64,000 nt of DNA from Massospora cicadina (taxonomy: Eukaryota > Entomophthoromycota > Entomophthoromycetes > Entomophthorales > Entomophthoraceae): the NCBI GenBank assembly GCA_022478985.1, contig JAKSZP010009304.1, positions 124,001-188,000 on the forward strand, given 5' to 3'. The notes under the pieces were generated by a model. That model was not told the origin of the DNA. It made no database searches and saw only the letters and a list, made by a program, of their open reading frames with translations. A program made the position numbers and the translations under genes. Shown here piece by piece: positions 1 to 10,859 of the stretch (positions within the stretch are counted from its first letter, which is position 1; each line of letters opens with the position of its first letter).

Positions 1-159
1 ACTTACTAGTAGCAAGGGAGTTGATATAAAAGTACTGATAGTAATTTTATAAAAAGCTTTACAACTACCTATAAAGTTAGCCACGCACCCAAAAATTAAT
101 AGCACCCAATAAACCATGTATCTAAATCTTAATCAAAATATAAAATTAAGTAAAGAATA
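1..159. other. Unassigned left flank of element D
   Basis: AT-rich sequence with no long reading frame and no motif I recognise. It is the host side of the element D insertion: the next five bases, CATAA at 160-164, are repeated exactly at 35468-35472. This flank was therefore once contiguous with sequence from 35473 onward. Confidence 0.5.
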
Positions 160-164
160 CATAA

Positions 165-353
165 TGTCATGGAGCGTGTGACAAATATTAGACTGGCCTG
201 GAAACTCAGGATAGGTTATCACCCAAACAACAGACAGAATACTTCTAGTACAGCCATCTATAGTGGGTTGCATAAGTAAGTGGGCAACCATGAGCACCAG
301 CCAGGAATCTCCAAAAAGTTAAAAACCATAGCCAAAAATGTCTGGTGGACTTA
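165..353 (-). repeat. Element D 3' LTR, piece 1 of 3
   Basis: Begins TGTCATGGAGCG and aligns with 34480-34662 of the intact D LTR; for example, both contain a CTAGTACAGCC stretch. It stops at ACTTA (349-353), the target-site duplication of element A. The LTR resumes at 9888 after A and the second ACTTA (9883-9887). The left terminus is set by TSD CATAA at 160-164. Confidence 0.85.
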
Positions 354-1486
354 TGATGGGATTTTTGCCACATTTCCAGCCTCCTAGATTACTATGGATA
401 GCTAGGGGATAATTTCCTATGGCGAGTATATTAGATATCAATTGACCCTAATATTAAGCTAATAATATTCAGGGGATTTTAGGTTATTTGCCAGGTTCAG
501 ATCCGTCAGGATTTATCCAGTTGAATGCTTAGGATCTCATAGGTGTAGAGTTGCTGATGAGATGGGGGCATCTGATAATTGATCATGATTAACCATCAGA
601 TGTACTGATCAGGATCAGTCAGGTTTTATCACTGACTGATTGGGAACTTAATGGGCAATTTGCAAGGCGAGTGATGCAACATGAAACTAGCAAATTGGTT
701 AGTTGGTTCATGTCATGACATAATGGGTAACAAGTCCCATTATCTAAGCAGGTCACTCACCAAAATATGGTTGGTTTACTGGGATTGATTGGGAAACGTT
801 AGGGACACGTTTTCTGACTCTGTATGTTTTAGGTATTGAGGATGTCCAACGAGAGAATACTAACCAGATGAAATAGACCATATCTGGTGAGACGTTATAG
901 GGAAGTTCAATGGCAACAGCTTCCGTTTCATGACTGAGGCGCCAAAAAGGGTTGGGCACTGAATTCCCTCTATAAATTCCCCGGATAATTCACATTAATA
1001 AAGATACAAAGGATAGTAGTATTCATTAATGTGTAAAGTTTACTCATCTTCAGGAAATTATTGCTGTGTGAGATAATTGAGGACTCTTTTTTTAGATAAA
1101 GCGTAAGGATTAAGGATCCTTGTAAGAGAATCTGAGCTTAGATGGGAATTGCTGCCAACTTTGTGTCACAAAAGGAAGGGCGTTAACTTAGGGATCTGAA
1201 CGTGAATCAAGTTAGGCGGATAAGGGTAGAAGTCCCTACAGACAACATCAAGAGTATTTTGTGGAGAATTACAGATCTAGCATTGGAATATAACGGGTTA
1301 TCCATTTAACTACAGATAATAGTCTTTATACTATTATTAATCAACTATCAACTACTATTAGACAACTCAAATCGTTCACATACTGAACTTTTAAAGTTAA
1401 CCTCCTGGGAACTATCAAACGTGAAGAACCCAGGATTTTAACAATTGTTCTCACTATACGGGCCAATAATTTCCAGGACTTTAACA
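354..1486 (+). repeat. Element A 5' LTR
   Basis: Starts TGATGGGATTTTTGCC and ends TTTAACA. It aligns along its length with 8753-9882. It contains a TATA-like box and an AATAAA signal near 971-1002. Its last 55 bases hold a PBS-like copy (about 1443-1460) 42 bp upstream of the true PBS. The left boundary is fixed by TSD ACTTA. Confidence 0.87.
971..1002 (+). promoter_or_regulatory. Putative core promoter and poly(A) signal in A LTR
   Basis: TATAAATT at 971-978 is followed 19 bases later by AATAAA at 997-1002. The same arrangement occurs in the 3' LTR near 9369-9402. A TATA box followed by AATAAA is the usual order around the R region of an LTR. Function is inferred from sequence only. Confidence 0.4.
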
Positions 1487-1488
1487 AT

Positions 1489-1505
1489 TGGTGCTCGCTA
1501 CAGGG
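1489..1505 (+). other. Element A primer-binding site
   Basis: TGGTGCTCGCTACAGGG begins two bases after the 5' LTR end. Starting with TGG, it could pair with a tRNA 3' end carrying CCA. Related sequences follow the F 5' LTR (38001-38017) and, on the minus strand, the B 5' LTR (23168-23185). I have not identified the tRNA. Confidence 0.6.
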
Positions 1506-1533
1506 AGTAGTCAAGTAGTATATATCAATATAA

Positions 1534-2790
1534 GATGTCATACAAAGATGAAGTTAAGAAAACTCTGGACTGAGTTGGCATCCATCAACAGGAACGTCTT
1601 AAATTCTGCTGATCACAGAGAAATCACTGCCGTTGAGGAGAGAGTTACAAAGATTAAGGAAAAAGTTGAAGATGTCTCTAAATTCAGCAATGAGTTGCTA
1701 GAGAAAGTAACTTCATTAAAGAAAAAAGAAGTATATCTAGTTTGAGAAGTTTTATTCTTGAAAACTGAATGTAAAGCGGATCGCATTTGATTGCATTCAT
1801 TAAGTGCAGACATAGAGCGTTTAATGAAGCAATTCAAAGAGTTGAAGACTCATAAATGTGAATGTGAGCCCTATGTGGCGACTGATGCTGAAGGAAAGAC
1901 CCCACGAGTTTCAGTTAGTAAAGTTGACTATTCTAAGATTTATGCTAACTGCATTTGCAGCTATTTCAGAGATGACTATAGAAATCACTCTTTAAGTCAG
2001 TTAAGTAACAAAACCAAGAGTTGTGGCTAGAAAACCTCGGAGGAATTTAGAGCTACATTGAAATTAACCACCTCAAATTTGGGATAAAGCCCCTGCGTTC
2101 TTTTGATTGTTTGACATGACAATGTCTGGGTATAGCAATTATCAAAAAGCTTTGAGAGTGATGAACTTTTTGGACATTGACTGTCAGAATTTAACGTTGC
2201 CTCATCTAGATGGGTACAGCTGGTCATAATCGGAGGCCAAGGCGGCCATAACAAAAGAATTTGGAAGTCCCACATGTATGTCAAAGTGCAAACAGGAATT
2301 CATGGGAATCCAATTCCAGAAGGATGAGTCTATAGCAAGTTTTACCAATTGATTCTACCAAAAATTGCAGATTTTGGTCAGAGTGAAAGTACTGGATGAT
2401 TTTAATGCACGGATTGCATTGTAAGCTGCCCTTCAACCCTATTGCAATTTTCATTAAATGATGTTTTCCATGTTTGCAACTGATATTACCACCTCTCAGA
2501 TGTGGATCATTTGAGGATATTAGTAGCTACATTCGATGCCCCTGATTTAACCTTCAAACTGAGTTCAGTGCAAGACTTTAAATCCTACAAAGGGGACAGA
2601 GAATGCTAAGGGGTCCAACAATTGAACTGTGCCAGTAAATAAGCCTGAGGAGTTCAAGAAGACAGATAAGAAAGACAAATGATGTTTTCAATGTGGAGGA
2701 AAGGGACACTTCGCTGCTCAATGCAAGAAGCCAAAGGAACAGATTAATGTGGTCCAGGAGAAAGAGGCCAAACCCGCACAGGAGTAAGGA
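1534..2790 (+). pseudogene. gag: Element A gag relic with CCHC zinc knuckle
   Basis: Structural capsid/nucleocapsid protein of the retrotransposon, expected to package element RNA in cytoplasmic particles. A candidate ATG at 1534 opens MSYKDEVKK and then shifts frame into a lysine- and glutamate-rich, coiled-coil-like stretch (about 1570-1742). The middle part (about 2100-2400) has the EFG and FTN-x-FY features of this Gag type, seen also in B, F and H. The nucleocapsid end is clear: CFQCGGKGHFAAQC at about 2689-2730 is a complete C-x2-C-x4-H-x4-C knuckle. An in-frame TGA lies immediately before it. Several stops and at least one frameshift show that the gene is dead. Confidence 0.8.
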
Positions 2791-3036
2791 AAAGGGTTAC
2801 GGCCTAGAGGAGGAACAGTCAAGAGCTGCAGATAAACCTGTTCCCCCCAATATATTGCATGAAGAAATTGACATTAGTAATATGTTCATCAATGATGACA
2901 CGCAGGATCAAAAGTATCAAGTGGTCAATTTCGATGTTAATGCAGTAACCATATCCAGAGTGAAGGGGATTAACTTCAAAATAATCAAGGAAATGCTCTC
3001 CAATATGTGCAACAACTTGCATATAAGATTTGAGCC

Positions 3037-6000
3037 ATGGAGAATCCAGAAGGGTTGACTGAGTTCAAATTAGATGAGGAAAACCTGTATATTCCCCTTA
3101 GCGCAATTAAGGAATCGTTTCCTGTTCTATCAGTGCAAATTTATTCACACCCTCACCTGGTGAATACCACCACTATACACTCACTAAATACGATTTTACA
3201 ATACTCCAAGTGTACATATATTGAAATACTGGTTAATCAAGTATATGATTGGCCAATAATTGACAGTGGAGCGCCTATCAACATTGCCTTGACCAATCTA
3301 GTGAAGAAGATGAGAATCTCGCCTAATTTGGAGCATAGGAAAGAATATGGGACCGCCAGGAAAATATAACCATCTCCTATGAAGCATATAGCACTTGTCA
3401 CTCCAATTTGAATCTTTAGTGGTATTCTCCATGCAATAGGTTTGACCAACCAAAACTACGATATTCTGATTGGGACAGAGTTTCTACAAAGTACAGAGTT
3501 CAATGTAAATTTAGGGATGCACTTTGACCATATTAGGTCAGACGTTATAACTAGTTTATCAGAAAGATGGGGAAGCTTCACTGACCAAGAGGAATAATTT
3601 TATCAATCTGATTTCAATGACGGCATTGTACCAATTTTTTACCAATTGGTTGGACGAAAATGAAGAGAAATGCGACTGAAATCCTGGAACATCAGGGAAT
3701 CCTGTTATGATTCAAAAAATTGAAAACTATACTTCTGGGACCGCAGATCATAGTTGACATGGGAATGACATTAAAGATACTCAAGCTGTTGTATGTAGAA
3801 GTTAGTAGCCCTATGGAAGTAGAGTCCAGAGTAGAGCGGTGTGTGGTTCCTGAAATAGTTATGCCAGGTCATGGAGAAATTCGAGTTCTCCTGATGAATT
3901 TGAGTGAAAAACCAATGAAGATTGAGAAAAATCAGATCATTGCGTATGATCATCTGATCCTGATGGCAGAAATGAGAAATTATCACAATTTGGAACATTT
4001 GATGAGATGGGATTACTGGCAAGGGTGACCAAAAGCATCAATCTATTAGTCAATTAATAGCAACTCGCTGATCTGACAGGCAGACAACAGGAAGAGGTGC
4101 TTGAATTATTTGAATAGTTTTGGGAAGTATTCACTCAGGATGACCATGATTTGGGATGTGCAAGGAATTTCATCCACAAAGCTGACGCCAGGGAAATTTT
4201 GCCAATAAAAATGAGACCAATTCAATAGTCAAAGGCAGCTGAAGCGCTAGTAGAAGAGGAGATCAGCAAACTAGTGAAGCACATGCTTTTAGTTCCATCA
4301 TCAAGTCCCTGGGTGAGCCCTATCCTGATTGTGAAGAATAAGGATGGCTCTAATTTGGTGTTGATCTATTATCAGAAGCTGAATAAGATATTTAAGAAGG
4401 ATTTATATCCACTAACATTGGAGATGCATTAAATTAAATAAAAGAAGAAAAGTATTTCTCCACAATGGATCTGATATTGGTATATTGGCAAATTAATTCG
4501 CCAATGAAAGACCAGAAGAAATGCTTGATCAAATCGCGCAGGGGCTGTATAAACCAACAAGGATGCATAAGATCTATGTAATGCGCCTGCAACGTTTCAG
4601 AGGGCCATGGACGCCATATTAAATGAATTGAAGCTGTCATGCGTCCTGGTGTACTTGGACGACATAAATGTGTTTAGTAGGACATTTTCTACTCATTTAC
4701 ACCATTTGGAAGAAGTCATTACAGACTGTCCGCAACTAACCTGAAAATCAAGCCATGTAAGTGCCAATTCATCAAGAAAGAGTAGGAATATTTTAGATTC
4801 ATTATTAATTATAGTGGACTGCAGCCGCAAGTCCAGAAATTTGAAGCCATAGAGTAAATGGTTGTACCAAAGAGTGTCTGAGATATCCAAGTATTCCTTG
4901 GAATGGTCGGATACTATAGAATATTTATTTAAGATTTTTCTAGAATCGCCGAGCCCTTATTCCATCTGTTGAAGGATCTGAAAAAGGATTTTTTTGGAGT
5001 GAAGAGGCCTAGAGTTCTTGAGTTACACTGGTATCAGATAGATTCTACAATATTGAAATATCCAAATTTCAATTAAGAATTTTTAGTCCAAACCAATGCT
5101 TCATTAACGGCAATTGGCGCCATTCTAAGTCAATTAGATAAGCTTGGGTACAAACATATGGCAGCGTATATGAGCCAGACACTATAAGCAGCTGAAAGGA
5201 ATTACACTGTTCCTGAGTGTGAATGCCTTGAAGTAATTTATGCATGTAAACGGTTTCAGGTGTATATTTACAGAACGCACTTTAAAGTAGTGACAGACCA
5301 CTACTCACTGCATTGGCTGCATAATTTAAGGGAACTGGATGGATGACTGGACTGATGGGCATCGAAGCTACAGGCTTAAGATTTTGAGATTTTGAGATAG
5401 TTCACCAAGCGGGAGCTTCTCATCAGAATGAAGATGGCTTACTGAGTTTAACAATGGTCCAAGTGGTGTACCATCAATCGGATGAGCTATTCCAGAGAAT
5501 GGTCAGAGGAGAAATTGGGAACAAGCCCCAAGAAATCCAAGGTGCACTTTGGAAAGTGATGGAAAACCCTGAGACCAGGGATGGACAAGTTTTTAAAGAT
5601 AATTGACAGAAAATAATTACTATTCTTAGACCATTGGAATAAGTTAATCGTTCAAGCTGCGCATAAGGTTGTCAGGCATGAAGGCCTGAGGAAGAAGAAC
5701 AACCACATTTGCAGTAATAATACTGGGAGTCTATCAACTATGATGTAGCAGATTATCTAACTTGATGTGTGGAGTGCCAGTTGCACAAACCTCACAAGAA
5801 CATTACCGGATATTAACTGGTCCACCCAGGATTTGCTTGGCATATGTTCTATTGACATGATGGGACCATTAACCATGAGTACAGGGGAAGTCAAATACAT
5901 CATAGTTGCAATCAATCATCTGACTTGATGGGTCAAGACGAAGGCCATGGAAAAATTGGACGCTAAAGGAACTGCAAGGTTTATCCTGGATCAAGTTTAA

Positions 6001-6672
6001 ACCGCCATGAATGCCTTCAAGTCTTGTTGAGCATTAATGGAATGAATTTTACATCCCGCGTGATCCTGAGATAAAATGAGATAATGGAGATCCAAGGAGT
6101 CATGTCACTAACTTACCAGATGGAGATGAACGAACTGCTGGAATGACTCAATGGAATTCTGGCTGTGACGTTGAGGAAGCTGGTTGCAGGGAGAACTTTT
6201 GCATGGTGGGACATAACTCAGTTTAGTGACATTTATGTATAGCATAAGTCACCGTATGACAGCAAGAAAAATGCATTTAAATTACTATATGGAAGGAAGG
6301 CCACGTTACCGCTGATTCTATATTCAGGTGTTGAACCAACATTGGGTATGAGTGCTGAGCAGTACTTGATCTGATTGTCAAATATTTTAATCAAGATGCA
6401 ATTTCAAGAATTTGATATAACCTTGAAGAAGAGAATCAAGGCAAAAACGATGGACTTTAAGAACTGACTGGTATTATCAAGATACCAATTAGGCGAAAAA
6501 GTTGCCTATTGTGATATGCATGGTTTTGGAAGATTAAAGAAGATAGTTGCATTGTGGTCAGGTCCATTTAAGATTATTGCTAAGATGGCGATGGATGCCT
6601 GTTACATCAAAAACCTCATGGATGGAAGGATTGTGAATCAAGTCCATGCTAAATATTTAAAGCAGTGGATCT
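3037..6672 (+). pseudogene. pol: Element A pol relic: protease, RT, RNase H, integrase
   Basis: Polyprotein that matures Gag, copies element RNA to DNA and integrates it. The aspartic protease motif IIDSGAP has its DSG codons at 3262-3270. Reverse transcriptase spans about 4200-4990: the SSSPWVSP, VKNKDG and YQKLN blocks precede an intact YLDD box at 4652-4663, and NxxLG/YYR-type thumb sequence follows near 4890-4930. RNase H covers about 5030-5400, including an NAS block in place of DAS and a DHYSLHWL block. Integrase runs from about 5630, with a degraded HHCC zinc region, the first catalytic aspartate in SIDMMGP near 5854, and a tail ending VNQVHAKYLKQW near 6670. Stops such as TGA in arginine or tryptophan positions are frequent. 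No chromodomain follows. Confidence 0.85.
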
Positions 6673-7109
6673 AAGAGAAAAATAATTAGAAAGAGTGTTC
6701 CCAAAGGATAGCTGAACCATTGAAGTGATTATGTCCTGATAATTTGGGTAAGTCCTAAATAGGGACCGCTGAACCAAAATAGATGTTTTAGTATAAAAAA
6801 ATAAGGCCTCTGAACCATGGAAAAGTGGTAGGCCAAAGTATACTTCATAATCTGTTTGGGGAATAAATAAAAAAGATGGACCGCTGAACCAAGTGAAGGT
6901 CATGTCTCACAAATAAAAGAAAAAAATTTAATAGTAAAAATTGATAAAGTATATAAGGAAAAAACATTAAAAATGCACAGAAAAGATAAATTTATGATTT
7001 TTTTTATTAGTTATCTTCAACTTGGGGACGATAATGCCTATATCACCTCTTGGGAGAAGGAGGATGTACAGAAGTAGGAGTGAGTAAACCGTCAAAATCT
7101 ATGTGAGAT

Positions 7110-8640
7110 TGGATGCTAGCAAGGGCTAGACCTACTTAAAGCCAAGCTCGTTGAGTGGAGGCTGATCACTGTGAGATTGAAACAGGGGAAGAGAGATGGA
7201 GATATTGGTACTTGCTAAATGAAATAACCCAGATTTGGGAAGGAAGTAATAGAACAAGAAGAGGCAGTTGGCAAATTTTCACAAGTAAACCTGATATGGC
7301 ACTGGAGCCAGAAGATTGGTCTTGAGCACTTGCAATGGGCTTTGTCAAGAACATTGGACATATGGGCTGGCATTGTGCAAAGGATAGTAGGCGGAGGTTG
7401 CCAAGTAATGCCCCAAATTAAAGACATAAGGGGGAGGTACCAATGAGAAGTGCCAGAAACGAGGTAGTCATGCAAGGAGCAGATGGCATCCTGAAGACAA
7501 TGACTATGAGCTTTATGAATTTGAAAGCAGAATGGCAATGGAATCTGGGAGAGGCTGGAAGCTTCGTGGCTTAATTCAAAGAACTTAGCTGGCAAAACAA
7601 AGGGCATAGGCCACAGCATCTCGATCTAAGATGTTTTTGAGATTGGATGGGTTCAGAGCTATAGACAAAGCCTTAGTACCTCAGGTCCATAATTCTGTGT
7701 AAGGAGTTTAAAATGTTTGCGATTTCTGATGGCTAGTCCAGTTGACAGAACGGCTGGTTGGTAAAATTGGCCAAGTTAGAAAAGGAACTCTAGAAGCAAG
7801 TCAGACCCGGTGAGGAATGATTGATCAATAGTGGAGGGCATTGCTTCAGGAGGTTTGAAGATGATTGTGAGAGTATCTGTGAAAGGAGCCAAAACCAGGA
7901 GAGTATCAAAAATAATTTGGGAATTGATGACAAAGGGAGGATAGGCCGCGAGTTGTTCAAGACAATCGCTAATCAGGTTTTGTCTGGGTTAGATACCATT
8001 TCTGGCAGTTCTGCAGAAGGGTTGGCTATGGGTTCTTGACTGGGATTATGAGACCTAGGGGGACCATAGAAGAGATTTCATTGTGCAGATTGACTCACCA
8101 ATTGGAAGAGCTGAGCATCTTTATCAACATGCTTTCAAGCAGTTGATGGTACTGAGAATCTAAATCTGACATATGAGCTGAATGAGAGGGGGATGGCAGA
8201 CTTTTTATAATAGCTTTCATTATTCACTTTAGTATCAATTAAGCTCTAATTTCTGAGAAATTAATTTCAAAATTAATGAGACAAGCTTTCAGAAAAGATT
8301 TAAGAATGATATGAGCAAAGAAGTTATTATGTAAAAATAACAAGAGCGATAATATTTTTGCATTAATATTTGTGCTGTGGGATGAACATCGATGGCAGTA
8401 ACCTCCTGTTGAGGATGAGGAGGAAGATCAGGAAATTGACGACGCTGGACCAAGATCCTGAATATGACAACAGATCATATGCCCTGACTGGGGGAAAATT
8501 TTCTGGGACTAGTACCATCATGAGTAAATCAATTAGCCTGGCATGACAGAGGGTTGTGGGGACTGAACTCTGAGGAGGTGGTAGCGAGGAGGAAGAGGAA
8601 AAGAACTACATGATGAAGGTTGTCCTGAGCAGCTTTGAGT
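7110..8640 (+). pseudogene. Extra coding region 3' of integrase in element A, function unknown
   Basis: A single frame (codons starting at positions divisible by 3) stays largely open from about 7110 to 8210 despite many stops. One stretch has more than 50 open codons at about 7155-7316 and another has 72 at 7821-8039. The composition looks protein-like: a tryptophan-rich part near 7190-7310, a basic part near 7420-7560, a short heptad-like KLAKLEKEL near 7770, and an acidic EDEEEDQE segment near 8415 in another frame. I do not recognise the family, and no membrane segment is evident. It could be an envelope-position ORF, a captured gene or an older nested fragment. Its place between integrase and the 3' LTR explains why A is about 3 kb longer than its relatives. 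Confidence 0.45.
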
Positions 8641-8737
8641 GAAGATTAACTGTGCTCCACTAGAAACCAAGATATATTTGAACTGGTGTCTGAGGTGTTA
8701 TTCTCCTGTCCTGATCTTATTCTGGTTGGGAATCTAG

Positions 8738-8752
8738 GCAAGAGAGGTAATG
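8738..8752 (+). other. Element A polypurine tract
   Basis: GCAAGAGAGGTAATG lies directly before the 3' LTR start at 8753, where plus-strand DNA priming is expected. It is short and not purely purine, so the exact edges are uncertain. Confidence 0.45.
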
Positions 8753-9882
8753 TGTTGGGATTTTTGCCCACCTTTCCAGCCTCCTAGATTACCATGAATT
8801 GCTAGGAGATAACTCCCTATGGCTAGTGAATTTGATATTAGTTGACCCTGATTTTGAGCTAATAAGGTTTAGGGGATTTTAGGTAATTATCCAGGTTCAG
8901 ATTCATTGAGGATCGATATGGGTAAATGATTAAGATCTCATTGGGCAGAGTTACTGATGAGATGAGGGCATCTGATAGTTGACCAATGATTAATTATCAT
9001 GAGTACTGATTGGGATCAGTCAGGTTTTATCACTGACCAATTGGAAATTTAATGAGCAAGTTGCAAGGCGAGTGATGCCACCTGAAACTAGCAAATTGGT
9101 TAGTTGGTTCATGTCATGCCATAATGGGTAACAAGTCCCATTATCTAATCAGGTCTCTCACCAAATATGGTTGGTTTTCTTGGATCAAGTGGGAAACGTT
9201 AGGAACACGTTTTCAGACTCTCTGTTTTAAATCTCAAGGATGTTCAATGAAGAAATCCTAACTGGATGGAGAAGACCATTGCTGATGAGATGTCAAAGGG
9301 AAGTTTAACAGCAACGGCTACCATTTCATGGCTGAGGCGCCAACTGAGGGTTAGATTCTTAATTCCTTATATAAATTCTCCTGATAATTCACATTAATAA
9401 AGGTACAAAATCTAGTAGAATCCATTATTGTGTTAAGTTCTATTTATCTTCATGAAATCATTGCTGTGTGCGATAATAGAGGACTCTTTTTTGGATAAAG
9501 AGTAAGGATTGAAGATCCTTAAAGAGAAGCTGAGCTTTGATGGGAATTAATGTCAACTTTATGTCATTAGAGGAAGGGCGCAAACTTAGGGATCTGAACA
9601 TAGATCAAGTTAGGCGGATAAGGTAGAAGTTCCTACAGACATCATCAAGAGTATTTCGTGGAGAAGTACAGGTCTAGCGTTGGACCATATCGAGTTATTT
9701 ATTTAACTACAGATAATAGTCCTCATACTATTATCAATCAACTATCAACTACTATCAGACAACGCAAATCGTTCACATACTGAACCTTTGCAGTTAACCT
9801 CTTGGGAACTATTATAAAGTGAGGAACCTGGTTTTAACAATTGGTGCTCACTACAGGGACCAATAGTTTCCAGATTTTAACA
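8753..9882 (+). repeat. Element A 3' LTR
   Basis: Starts TGTTGGGATTTTTGCC and ends TTTTAACA, followed by TSD ACTTA (9883-9887). It aligns throughout with 354-1486 but with many substitutions, so the insertion is old. It contains TGGTGCTCACTACAGGG at 9842-9858, a PBS copy lying inside the LTR 24 bases before its end. Confidence 0.87.
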
Positions 9883-9887
9883 ACTTA

Positions 9888-10060
9888 TTAACCTCACAAA
9901 TAGATTTAAAGGGTTTTTAGAGTTTTCATCTATACTAAAAACTGGGTAAGGGGAAGCTGAGCGACAGCAGTACCTGTATGGGAATAATGCCCTATATGCT
10001 TGCTTAATGAGGACTGGGACTAAATGCACTACTGTTAGGAATATTTTGTGATTTGGTTAT
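9888..10060 (-). repeat. Element D 3' LTR, piece 2 of 3
   Basis: Continues the D LTR after element A and aligns with the intact copy near 34663-34840, sharing the GAGCGACAG and CCCTATATGCT segments. It ends in GTTAT (10056-10060), duplicated at 23656-23660 on the far side of element B. Confidence 0.85.
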
Positions 10061-10529
10061 TCTCAGAATAACAGTTCTCTTGACTGACGTTAAAGTTCAA
10101 AAATGGGCTTGAAGCTGTAAACTAATGAAGAGGTTGAAAAACAAAAAGATGGGGCGAATATATACTACTTTAATGATTTAGAAAGCATCAATATTTATAT
10201 GGCATGTGAAACCATGGTGCCTCAAAGGCTGTCGCAGCCCCATTTGAGCAGGATCTTTCACTGCTTACAGATTAACCGCCTGGTTGGCAACCTCATTGTT
10301 CTATATTTTCCTCATGACTGTAAGGGTGAGAGCCTCGCTAAGATTTGGGATGAGGACAGGACTACTGAAGGTGTTTCCATTTATTCTTATGCGCATGATG
10401 CTTCCTGATTAAATCTAGTATCACTGCATTCAGGGTAAGGTTCCATTCATGCTGATTTGAGGGTCAGTCTACCAAGGCTTTATTTGAGAGTAGGGATTTT
10501 GAGTTTCTCATCATCTTGAAAACCTGACA
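10061..10529 (-). repeat. Element B 3' LTR
   Basis: Aligns with 23190-23655, including a GCGCATGATGCTTCCT block. On the plus strand it starts TCTCA, probably decayed from TGTCA, and ends TGACA. The inner edge abuts a strong polypurine tract. Confidence 0.85.
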
Positions 10530-10549
10530 ACGCCCCCCTCAAGATCCTG
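10530..10549 (-). other. Element B polypurine tract
   Basis: On the minus strand a GGATCTTGAGGGGGGCGT run precedes the 3' LTR start (TGTCAGG). Its guanine run is the clearest polypurine tract in the window, and it fixes the element orientation as minus. Confidence 0.65.
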
Positions 10550-10859
10550 TTAGAGGGGGTATAGAGACAAAGGAATAAGTCATGTATAATTCACCATTGT
10601 CCCCTGATTGACGTCAGCAATAGAGTACTCCATGTTCACCTTATAAATGACCTTATAAGGTCCAGACCAAAGAGCGTAAGATTGTTCTGTTAAACTCCAG
10701 GTTAATGTAGATAAAAGAGAATGAGGTCACTTAATTAAAAAATTGGTAAGGAGGGTCAGCAATAACTATATCAGGATGTCTCTCTTTTTGTGGTGGCGAT
10801 AATGCCTTGCGTGGCTAGGGCTTGAAGCTGGCAATATCATCAGCTAACGCCCTCATATT

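Larger units (their letters stand above)
354..9882 (+). mobile_element. Element A: Ty3/gypsy retrotransposon with an extra 3' coding region
   Basis: A 9.5 kb LTR retrotransposon inserted in the D LTR. It is flanked by the exact duplication ACTTA (349-353 and 9883-9887) and bounded by LTRs of 1133 bp (354-1486) and 1130 bp (8753-9882). The order is gag with a CCHC zinc knuckle, protease, reverse transcriptase, RNase H, integrase, then about 2 kb of further sequence before the 3' LTR. That tail is unusually long and contains a decayed frame described separately. No chromodomain was seen after integrase. The coding regions are broken by many stops, so the copy is dead. Confidence 0.88.

Noticed and set aside
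7215..7619. 134-codon open frame on the minus strand in the 3' part of element A
   Set aside because: It is antisense to the plus frame described for the A 3' region, which stays protein-like on both sides of it. Its cysteine- and histidine-rich composition looks like reverse-complement bias.
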